Source: Bdellovibrionales bacterium
GTDB taxonomy: Bacteria; Bdellovibrionota; UBA2428
Assembly (NCBI GenBank): GCA_018266335.1
Contig: JAFEAR010000198.1
Coordinates: forward strand, 22,188 to 86,187
DNA length: 64,000 nucleotides
Direction of reading: 5' to 3'
Translations under genes and position numbers: made by a program
In this document: piece after piece, positions 28,881 through 35,516 of the stretch
How the letters are laid out: the number at the start of each line of letters is the position of its first letter
Numbering within the stretch: position 1 is the first letter of the stretch
The notes under the pieces: model-generated
The model's input: the letters and a program-made list of their open reading frames with translations, nothing else
Told to the model about the DNA's origin: nothing
Databases searched by the model: none

Positions 28881-29645
28881 TTATTTTTTGGTGTCCGCCG
28901 CGTATTTGAGCATGATGGCTTCGCAAGCGTCTAGGTCGGCCTGGGTGATTTCGAAGGACTTTTTGCCCGCGATGCGCTTTTCGAGGGCCTCGAAGAGCGC
29001 GAAGTCGATAAAGGGCGTCACCTTGCCGCTCTGGTACTCGTTTTCTTTTTCCACGTAGAGGCCCAGAAAGGTTTCATCGCGGAACCAAGCCTGGCTGTTG
29101 TGCTCACTGAGTTTCTTCATTTGCTCGGTCGAGGGATTGCGCTGGAGGAACTCAAAGAACATGCCGCTGGCCGGCTGGCCCGGGAAGAACCACTCGCCGC
29201 TGAATACCTGAATAAGGTCTTCTTCTTCGTCCTTCAGAATGGGCGTGATAAAACGCACACCCCGCTCGACCGCATGCTTATGGAAGGCCACAAGGTCGGA
29301 CGTGCGCAGCGCAATGTGCTGCCAGTGGGCCGCCGCCTGGTGACCATCGAGCATTTCGCGCACGTGGGAGCGCTGGTCTGCGGGCTCGGTGGGTTGCACC
29401 ACCGCGATGATGGCGTTCTGCATTTCTTTAGGCGAATTCTCGCCCTGCCCCACGCGCACAGCGTAGGTCATGGACTCTTCGCCCGCACCCTTTTTCCAGT
29501 CCTTGCGTTTGTCGTAGAGGATGTCGTCCAGCCCCACTCCGAACACGATGCGAAACATCACGTAGGCCACGTTGTAAAAACGCGGCTGTAGCAGAAGGGT
29601 CATGTGGTCGACCTGGAAGTTCATGAAGGGCTTTTTGCTGCTCAT
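28881..29645 (-). CDS. 4-hydroxyphenylpyruvate dioxygenase-like VOC protein
   Basis: A 254-residue vicinal-oxygen-chelate protein. The likely iron ligands are His14 (VDHMTL), His110 (WQHIALRTSD) and Glu165 (FFEFLQRN), matching the 2-His-1-Glu set and surrounding residues of 4-hydroxyphenylpyruvate dioxygenase, which makes homogentisate from a tyrosine breakdown product. At 254 residues it is about 100 shorter than typical HPPD, lacking most of the N-terminal domain and having an extra helical C-terminus, so it may act on another 2-oxo acid. It lies 49 bp upstream of nuoI and 33 bp after smpB on the same strand. Confidence 0.7.
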   Translation of the reverse strand: MSSKKPFMNFQVDHMTLLLQPRFYNVAYVMFRIVFGVGLDDILYDKRKDWKKGAGEESMTYAVRVGQGENSPKEMQNAIIAVVQPTEPADQRSHVREMLDGHQAAAHWQHIALRTSDLVAFHKHAVERGVRFITPILKDEEEDLIQVFSGEWFFPGQPASGMFFEFLQRNPSTEQMKKLSEHNSQAWFRDETFLGLYVEKENEYQSGKVTPFIDFALFEALEKRIAGKKSFEITQADLDACEAIMLKYAADTKK

Positions 29646-29678
29646 GACTCTCTATCTAAAGCTTTTTTGTGAAGAGGT

Positions 29679-30176
29679 CTATTCGTCGTCGCGCGAGCGT
29701 CGGCGAGCGCGAGCGAGCTCAGAATTCACGTCGCGGGTTTTAAGGGAGTCGCGCTTATCGCCCTTGGTTTTGCCCTTGGCGAGGCCCAGTTCCACCTTGG
29801 CTTTGCCCGCCTTGAAGTACATTTTGGTGGGAACCAGCGTCATGCCCTTCTGCTGCACGATGGCCTGCAGGTTGATGATTTCCTTTTTGTGCAACAAGAG
29901 CTTCCGCTTGCGAACCATGGGGTGGCCAAAGTACGGACCGCTCTGTTTGTACTCGGCGATGTTGGCTTTGAGTAAAAAAATCTCGCCCCGCTCAAAACTC
30001 GCAAAGGCATCCACGAGCTGCACTTTGCCGTCGCGACAGGATTTAACTTCGGAACCCGTCAGTTGAATGCCGGCCTCGAAGGTCTTTTCGATGATGTAAT
30101 CGTGGCGGGCTTTGCGATTTTCGCAGATCAGCTTTAGGCCGGAGTCGCGCTTTTCGCCCTTCTTCTCCGCCGCCAT
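29679..30176 (-). CDS. smpB: SsrA-binding protein
   Basis: A 165-residue protein that binds tmRNA and brings it to stalled ribosomes for trans-translation. The OB-fold landmarks are ENRKARHDYIIEKTFEAGI, LTGSEVKSCRDGKVQL, and YFKAGKAKVELGLAKGK; the basic C-terminal tail (KTRDVNSELARARRRSR) is the part that enters the mRNA channel. Length is typical. Its tmRNA gene was not found in this window. It begins 2 bp after the DUF502 gene. Confidence 0.96.
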   Translation of the reverse strand: MAAEKKGEKRDSGLKLICENRKARHDYIIEKTFEAGIQLTGSEVKSCRDGKVQLVDAFASFERGEIFLLKANIAEYKQSGPYFGHPMVRKRKLLLHKKEIINLQAIVQQKGMTLVPTKMYFKAGKAKVELGLAKGKTKGDKRDSLKTRDVNSELARARRRSRDDE

Positions 30177-30178
30177 GA

Positions 30179-30769
30179 CTAAGCCTTGCTCGGATTTTTA
30201 TGGGTCAGAAAACCGCACGAGAGCAAAATCTTAAAGGCCTCTTCCGGCGGCATGTGCGCATCTTCGAGCTCCGAGTTTTTGTAGATCAGCACGTAGCCAC
30301 TCGTGGGGTTCGGCGCCGTGGGAATGAACACGTAAGATTCCGTGGCAGAGTACGCACTCGACACGAAACCCAGCGTGCGACTCGGCGGCGCCGGGAAAGG
30401 CGCTAGTACGACGCGCTGAAAAGTTTTGGAAGCATCTTCCGAAAAGAAAGCTCCACTGATTTGTTTGGTGCTCGAGTAGAGCCCCCGCACAATGGGCACT
30501 TTATCGAGCACTGAATCGAAGAAGGTGTTTAGAAAACCGCCGAAGTAAGTCCGCGCTAAAGCCCCCGCAATCAACAGCAGCAGAAAGGCCACAATCATGC
30601 CCAAACCCGGCACGTAGAAGTGCCACGGCAACACGCTGTAGATAGCCTGATCAAAATAGCGCACCACGCTCACCAGAATCCACAGCGTGATGGCCAACGG
30701 AGAAAGAGTTAGCAGTCCCGCGAGAAGGCTCTTGCGGAAGGCGGTCGCCAGCGTCGCGGATTTGCTCAT
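30179..30769 (-). CDS. DUF502 family membrane protein
   Basis: A 196-residue protein with two N-terminal transmembrane helices (residues about 10-37 and 50-75) and a soluble C-terminal domain. The LLTLSPLAITLWIL first helix, YVPGLGMI, the KVPIVRGLYSSTKQ motif and the VFIPTAPNPTSGY segment are diagnostic of DUF502. In plants relatives link to chloroplast or membrane trafficking, but the bacterial function is unknown. It overlaps the preceding barrel gene by 4 bp and is 2 bp from smpB. Confidence 0.88.
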   Translation of the reverse strand: MSKSATLATAFRKSLLAGLLTLSPLAITLWILVSVVRYFDQAIYSVLPWHFYVPGLGMIVAFLLLLIAGALARTYFGGFLNTFFDSVLDKVPIVRGLYSSTKQISGAFFSEDASKTFQRVVLAPFPAPPSRTLGFVSSAYSATESYVFIPTAPNPTSGYVLIYKNSELEDAHMPPEEAFKILLSCGFLTHKNPSKA

Positions 30770-31905
30770 AGGTCCGATCCTAACCCGATACCCACCCAGC
30801 TATAAAGCCCCCCGCCCGCGAGACGGTGCAATCGAGTCGTGAGGTAGCAGTGATCGAGCGTAAAGGGAATCGTCCAACCCACTCCCAGAGCGAAAACATG
30901 TTGATCGCGGTCGTAAAAACCCACATCGGCCGTGAGCGGCGTTTGCTGGAAACGATAAGCTCCCATGAGCGAAATATCGTCGCTAAAGCGGTAGGCCGAC
31001 CCCACACCCACTTCCCAGGTATTCTTCGTCTTGAACTGCGAAACTTCCGTTTTAAAATCGAAGGACGAATCCACGATGCGCAGGAAGGGCGTAGACATCT
31101 CGCTCCAGTTGGAAAAACGCACCATCAGCCCGGTGGTCCACTGGTCATTCCACCGGTGCGAAGCCTGAACGGCGAGCCGCCGAGGGGAAAAACCGTAACT
31201 CGCTTCGCCGAGTGTCTGTAACTCAATTCCATTCGTATTCACAAAGGGCAGTTCCGCCGCCAGGGCACCTTCGGCTTTGGAGCGCTGGCGCTCGTGGTAC
31301 GAGAGTGAAAGCAGAGTGTCCGGAATACCTTGGTAGCTAAGTCCCAGAACGTAGGAGAAGGAGGGACTCAATCCGGCACGCAAGCGCGCGTACGACGCAT
31401 CGTTGTGCGTGTGCACTTCGGAGTACGAATCCACATCGAACACCACGGGCGAAGCAATGCCAAAACTCCAGGCGGAATCTTCCATGTGATACGAATAGTA
31501 AGGCTGCAGCGAAAAGTTGCGCGCGCGGGCCGTTAAAAAGGGTTGCCGATTGAGCCCCTCACCGGTGTCCACCAGCGAACCGCGGCCAATCGGCAGCGAC
31601 AGCATCATGCCCCAAACGTGCCGATGAAATACGCGCTGACCGTCCACGAACAAAAGCACGGAAGAGGCCGCATCGTTAGACTTTGTACCGAGGTCGGGAT
31701 TGAGCGCACCGGTGCCCACGGCGAAGGCCGATTTATGCTCGGCCCAAGCAGGATTTCCGGCGGCCGAGAAGGGATCCCACAGGCCTTGCGAACCCAGGGT
31801 GTCCTGCAAAACGGGACGCGCGCAACCACCGAAGGTGTCTTCCAGCGGGCCCGCCCAAGCGGAGCCGGCCAGGACAATATGCAGAGCTAAAATTCTAAAA
31901 ACCAC
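30766..31905 (-). CDS. FadL-like outer-membrane barrel protein
   Basis: A 379-residue protein with a signal peptide ending SAWA, followed by an N-terminal segment with one Cys and SAAGNPAW, reminiscent of the FadL NPA hatch. Barrel strands include YQGIPDTLLSLSYHE, NDQWTTGLMVRFSNWSEM and NTWEVGVGSAYRFSDDISL, which match late FadL strands in style. It is more divergent than the 12644-13927 protein and may carry other hydrophobic cargo. It begins 4 bp after rsmA ends and overlaps the DUF502 gene. Confidence 0.7.
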   Translation of the reverse strand: MVFRILALHIVLAGSAWAGPLEDTFGGCARPVLQDTLGSQGLWDPFSAAGNPAWAEHKSAFAVGTGALNPDLGTKSNDAASSVLLFVDGQRVFHRHVWGMMLSLPIGRGSLVDTGEGLNRQPFLTARARNFSLQPYYSYHMEDSAWSFGIASPVVFDVDSYSEVHTHNDASYARLRAGLSPSFSYVLGLSYQGIPDTLLSLSYHERQRSKAEGALAAELPFVNTNGIELQTLGEASYGFSPRRLAVQASHRWNDQWTTGLMVRFSNWSEMSTPFLRIVDSSFDFKTEVSQFKTKNTWEVGVGSAYRFSDDISLMGAYRFQQTPLTADVGFYDRDQHVFALGVGWTIPFTLDHCYLTTRLHRLAGGGLYSWVGIGLGSDL

Positions 31906-31909
31906 AGTT

Positions 31910-32731
31910 CTATCGGACTAGCTCAGCTAAGCGCAGGAGGTCTAGAGGGGTGAGCTCTTCGACCCGCTTTGTGGCCCACTCGGTACTCGCCAGTTCGGGA
32001 AAAATCGCGCGGAGCATTTTTCGGCGCTGTTGAAAGGCCCGCGCCACCACGGCCGCGGCCCGATCATAGAGCCCCCCACGCTCGAGGGCATTGGCCGGCG
32101 CTTCGGCCAACGGAAGGCGCTCGCACCAGAAGACGCCGCTATCGACTTTTGGGGGGGGACTAAAGCTTCCGGGACTTACCCAAAAGTGTCCGTTCACCCG
32201 CGTGCACCAATTTAGCTTAACCCCGGGGGGACCGTAGTCGCGGCGCTCGCGGTCGGTTTGGGAGGCCGAAATGAATTTGAGCACCACTTCCTTTTGGAGC
32301 ATGTAGCAAAAGCGATCGGCCGGAGAGAATTCTTCGAGGAAGCGAAACACCAACTGTGAACCCACATTGTAGGGCAAGTTTCCGCACACCACCACGCGCT
32401 CGGTGCCTAGCACCCGCGCGACTTCCGCTAAATCCACGGTCATGGCATCGGTGCGCAGAACCTCAAAGCGCTGGGCGGCGACTTCGGCCGCAAAGGTTTC
32501 GCGAAGCACCGGCTCCATGCGCGGATCCAGCTCCACCGCGACGACGCGTAACCCGCGGGCCAGCAGGGCTCGCGTGAGGGCACCGGGTCCGGGCCCTAAT
32601 TCCAAAACGGCGCGTTGCCCTCCACCGGATTTTGATTGGCTCGCAATCGTGTCGGCAATTCGATCGATCACGCCCTGATTCACTAGGTAATGCTGACCGA
32701 ATCGTTTGTCCGCCTGGGGCGCTGAACTCAT
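31910..32731 (-). CDS. rsmA: 16S rRNA (adenine1518-N6/adenine1519-N6)-dimethyltransferase
   Basis: A 273-residue KsgA/Dim1-type enzyme that dimethylates two adjacent adenines near the 3' end of 16S rRNA during small-subunit assembly. Motifs are RFGQHYL, LELGPGPGALTRALL (SAM), VVAVELDPRM, GNLPYNVGSQLV (catalytic NLPY), and FSPPPKVDSGV. I start it at ATG 32731, which overlaps the tsaD stop by 4 bp; the longer frame upstream lies inside tsaD. The SASQTDRERRDYG segment replaces the more usual shorter loop. It is the last gene of the pal operon. Confidence 0.95.
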   Translation of the reverse strand: MSSAPQADKRFGQHYLVNQGVIDRIADTIASQSKSGGGQRAVLELGPGPGALTRALLARGLRVVAVELDPRMEPVLRETFAAEVAAQRFEVLRTDAMTVDLAEVARVLGTERVVVCGNLPYNVGSQLVFRFLEEFSPADRFCYMLQKEVVLKFISASQTDRERRDYGPPGVKLNWCTRVNGHFWVSPGSFSPPPKVDSGVFWCERLPLAEAPANALERGGLYDRAAAVVARAFQQRRKMLRAIFPELASTEWATKRVEELTPLDLLRLAELVR

Positions 32732-33780
32732 GACGGCTCCAGCGCCAGCGGCAAGCGCGCCGACACGCTCGTGAGCTGGCAATCCGGATCCTGCACCCAA
32801 GCGGCCGCGCCAATCATGGCCGCGTTGTCCGTGGCGTATTTGATGGGCGGAAAGAGCGCGCGCAATTGACGCTGGCCAGCCCACTGAGTTAGGCGCTCCC
32901 GCAATCTTTGATTGGCAGCTACGCCCCCGCACACCACGAAGGTGCGCAGTTCGGAACTGATTTCATCGAAGGCTCGGTCCAATCCCCGCTCGAGAGTTTC
33001 GGCAATGGCTTCCTGGATAGCCCAACAAAATTCGGGGCTCCGCGCGAGCGAAGAATCTTTTTCTACGCGCAGGCGAATGGCCGTCTTGAGACCCGAAAAA
33101 GAAAAACCCTCTTGCGAACGTGGCTTCGGCAAGTCATTGCGCAGTTCACGCGCGCGCGGCAATTGATCGGGCGTGAGTGTCTTGGCGCGGCGCTCGATTT
33201 CGGGCCCCCCCGGATACGGTAAGCCCATGAGTTTGGCGCTCTTGTCGAAGCACTCGCCAGCGGCATCATCTGCGGTGTCGGCCAGCGCCCGGGCTCGCAA
33301 ACCCTTATCGACTTCAAGCACCTGCGTGTGGCCGCCCGAGACGAGCAGCACGAGCGCCGGAAAGAGCGCGTCGGCACGCGCACGCAAGGTGGCCGCTCCC
33401 GGCACGCACTGCGCATCGAGCAAGGGCGAGGCTAAGTGACCGCGCAGGTGATGCACCCCCACGAAGGGCACTCCCGCTCCACGCGCGTAACCTTCGGCGT
33501 AGCTCGATCCCACGAGCAGAGGCCCAATCAATCCGGGTCCGCAGGTGGCCGCCACGCAAACTAATTTATGTTCGGGTGCGCGGGCGAGCACTCGGCCCAC
33601 GAGCTCGTCCATGATTTCAAAATGGCCGCGGCTCGCAACTTCGGGCACCACGCCGCCAAATTTACGGTGCGTTTCAATTTGCGAGGCTAGCTCTTCGGCC
33701 AGCACTTCGCCCTCGGGGGTCAGCAAACAAACGGCACTCTCGTCGCAACTCGACTCGAGCGCGAGAATCGCTTGCTTCAG
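32728..33780 (-). CDS. tsaD: tRNA N6-adenosine threonylcarbamoyltransferase, apparent CTG start
   Basis: A 350-residue Kae1/Gcp ATPase that transfers threonylcarbamoyl to A37 of ANN-decoding tRNAs with TsaB and TsaE. The metal site VHHLRGHLASP, SGGHTQVLEV, FSFSGLKTAIR and CGGVAANQRL are intact. The family N-terminus (ILALESSCDES here, IETSCDET usually) is encoded upstream of the first ATG/GTG/TTG-type codon (TTG 33726); between the in-frame TAA at 33793-33795 and that TTG only CTG 33780 and ATT 33768 could start it. CTG 33780 overlaps the upstream stop as CTGA and has AAGGGTGG 6 bp before it, so I choose it. Confidence 0.93.
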   Translation of the reverse strand: MKQAILALESSCDESAVCLLTPEGEVLAEELASQIETHRKFGGVVPEVASRGHFEIMDELVGRVLARAPEHKLVCVAATCGPGLIGPLLVGSSYAEGYARGAGVPFVGVHHLRGHLASPLLDAQCVPGAATLRARADALFPALVLLVSGGHTQVLEVDKGLRARALADTADDAAGECFDKSAKLMGLPYPGGPEIERRAKTLTPDQLPRARELRNDLPKPRSQEGFSFSGLKTAIRLRVEKDSSLARSPEFCWAIQEAIAETLERGLDRAFDEISSELRTFVVCGGVAANQRLRERLTQWAGQRQLRALFPPIKYATDNAAMIGAAAWVQDPDCQLTSVSARLPLALEPS

Positions 33781-34595
33781 GGGCGACCACCCTTAACGGG
33801 GCCCGTCTTGGGTGCCTTGGCATCCCAGTCGGGGAAAGTCGTGAAGAGATCCTTCGGCGCCAGGTTGGTCTTTTTAGCCAAAAAGATTTTGGCTTCGGTA
33901 GCTACCTTAGATTTCGGATATCGCTTAGCCGCTTCTTCGTAAAAAAGTTTAGCGTCGTCCTTTTGGCCCATTTTTGCGAAGGACGCCCCCTGACCAAACC
34001 AAGCAATGCCGGTTTCCGAATTCTTCGGATACTTGTCGATGATCTGGTTAAAGTTAAGCGCCGCCTCTTTGTAATTTTCTAGATGGTACTGCAGCATCGG
34101 CACGCCAAGCGCCGCGTAAAAAGCGTGCGGATCTTTGGGATAAGTCTTGAGGAGTTCCTCCAGGGGCACCAACGCTTCTTTGAAGCGGCCCGCCTGAATA
34201 TCTTTTTGCGCGAGTTCCCAGAGCAAGGGGGCACCCGTTTTTTTGGGCAAATCTTCGGCCACGGGGATAGGTGCCGTCGCCACACTTGCGGCCGGAGGAG
34301 GAGGCGGCGGCGGATTCTTTGCGGCCGCTAGCTCGTCCGTGAGACGTTTGTTATCGGCTTCGAGCGCCTGAATGCGATGACTCGCTTCTTCCAAGCGTCC
34401 GCGCGTAACGTCGAGCTCACGCTGAATATTTTCCAAATGCGGAGGCACCGTGGCTACGGCCCCGCTATCCACCGTTTTCACGTTGGTAGGATCGAAATAG
34501 TTTTCTTTATTGTTCGTGGCGACGTCGCCCGAAGTTACACAACCAACGAGCCCGAGGCCCAGAGCTAGCCCAGTCACAAGATGAATATTTTTCAC
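33777..34595 (-). CDS. CpoB/YbgF-like TPR lipoprotein
   Basis: A 272-residue lipoprotein: lipobox LVGC at the end of the signal sequence, then a coiled-coil (residues about 52-92), a poly-Pro hinge, and three tetratricopeptide-type repeats (LWELAQKDIQAGRFKEALVP, then YPKDPHAFYAALGVPML and YPKNSETGIAWFGQGASF). This coiled-coil plus TPR layout is that of CpoB/YbgF, which coordinates the Tol-Pal system with septal peptidoglycan synthesis. It stands 3 bp after the DUF4398 gene and two genes downstream of pal, as expected, but tolQRAB are absent from this operon. Confidence 0.8.
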   Translation of the reverse strand: MKNIHLVTGLALGLGLVGCVTSGDVATNNKENYFDPTNVKTVDSGAVATVPPHLENIQRELDVTRGRLEEASHRIQALEADNKRLTDELAAAKNPPPPPPPAASVATAPIPVAEDLPKKTGAPLLWELAQKDIQAGRFKEALVPLEELLKTYPKDPHAFYAALGVPMLQYHLENYKEAALNFNQIIDKYPKNSETGIAWFGQGASFAKMGQKDDAKLFYEEAAKRYPKSKVATEAKIFLAKKTNLAPKDLFTTFPDWDAKAPKTGPVKGGRP

Positions 34596-34598
34596 GAA

Positions 34599-34934
34599 TC
34601 AACCTCCGGTCGGATCGCTTGACTGACTCTCTTTAACTTCCGCGTCGAGTTCCGCGGCTTCGGCCAAGCGCTTTGCGTCGTTAGCTGCCTTCGCAGCTTC
34701 GGCGTAATCTTTGGACAAATACAACCGATTCGCCTTCATGTAGGCGTTCTCCGCCCGACGGTAGAGGTCGGGAGAACGTTTTTCGGCCTGCGCGCGTTCG
34801 GACGCCTTGAGCGCCGAACTCGCAAAGACCATTTCCTTTGTAGGTTTATCGGTCGAGGCGCAGCCCGCCGCCATGGCGACGGGCAGGCCCCATAGGAGGG
34901 GACGAAGCAAAACGCACAAGCGTTGTGGCTTCAT
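34599..34934 (-). CDS. DUF4398-like lipoprotein
   Basis: A 111-residue lipoprotein with lipobox AAGC (about residue 25). The mature part is a single helical repeat unit rich in Ala: ALKASERAQAEKRSPDLYRRAENAY and DYAEAAKAANDAKRLAEAAE, the pattern of DUF4398. Such small helical lipoproteins often sit next to OmpA/Pal-domain genes, as here (9 bp after pal). It may bridge Pal and the TPR lipoprotein, but no activity is known. Confidence 0.7.
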   Translation of the reverse strand: MKPQRLCVLLRPLLWGLPVAMAAGCASTDKPTKEMVFASSALKASERAQAEKRSPDLYRRAENAYMKANRLYLSKDYAEAAKAANDAKRLAEAAELDAEVKESQSSDPTGG

Positions 34935-34943
34935 CGCCCGAGA

Positions 34944-35444
34944 TCACTGACCAGAAACGAATTCAGCGCGACGGTTCTTGCTCCAAGCAGCTTCGTCAGA
35001 ACCTTGAACTGCCGGGCGTTCTTCGCCGTAGCTGATGGTCGACAATTGGCCAGCAGGAACTCCCTTGCTGATCAGGTAGTCTTTAACGGCGCCGGAACGA
35101 CGCTCACCCAGAGCCAGGTTGTATTCGGTCGTGCCGCGCTCGTCGGTGTGACCTTCGATTTGCACTTTGGCGGACGAGTTGCTCTTCAGCCACTCAGCGT
35201 TCGCGTCGAGCTGCGTTTTGCTAGCCGCGTTGATCACGAACGAGTCGTAATCGAAGTACACGGTCGAGAGTTGGGGGATTTTAGCGCCCGCACCCAAGGT
35301 CGAAGCACCCAGATCCGTTGTTTGCACGGCCGTGTCGCCAGCGACATCGCCATCCGTCTTCTGCTTCTTAGAGCAACCGACCAGGGCCAAGCCCAACGCC
35401 ATAGCTGCCAGAAGAGGGGACTTTAAGAGTTTATTGTTACGCAT
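34944..35444 (-). CDS. pal: Peptidoglycan-associated lipoprotein
   Basis: A 166-residue outer-membrane lipoprotein that clamps the outer membrane to peptidoglycan. The start ATG 35444 has GGAGG 10 bp upstream and gives the signal MRNNKLLKSPLLAAMALGLA with lipobox LVGC; a longer frame upstream is not needed. The OmpA domain shows VYFDYDSFVI, IEGHTDERGTTEYNLALGER and ISYGEERP with the diaminopimelate-binding Asp and Arg. It heads the operon pal, DUF4398, cpoB-like, tsaD, rsmA and is divergent from the metalloprotease gene; the two promoters share about 70 bp. Confidence 0.95.
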   Translation of the reverse strand: MRNNKLLKSPLLAAMALGLALVGCSKKQKTDGDVAGDTAVQTTDLGASTLGAGAKIPQLSTVYFDYDSFVINAASKTQLDANAEWLKSNSSAKVQIEGHTDERGTTEYNLALGERRSGAVKDYLISKGVPAGQLSTISYGEERPAVQGSDEAAWSKNRRAEFVSGQ

Positions 35445-35516
35445 CGTGATTAAGCCTCCGTTTGATCCACTGTGTCCAGTTTGTTCCATTCAAACAACGT
35501 GTTTAAATTAACAAAT

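Noticed and set aside
32732..32932. 67-residue N-terminal extension of RsmA
   Set aside because: It lies within tsaD in another frame and has no homology; the ATGA overlap at 32731 gives a normal RsmA length.
33726..33780. A frameshift near the start of tsaD
   Set aside because: The frame is continuous from the conserved N-terminal motif into the rest of the protein; only the start codon is unusual.
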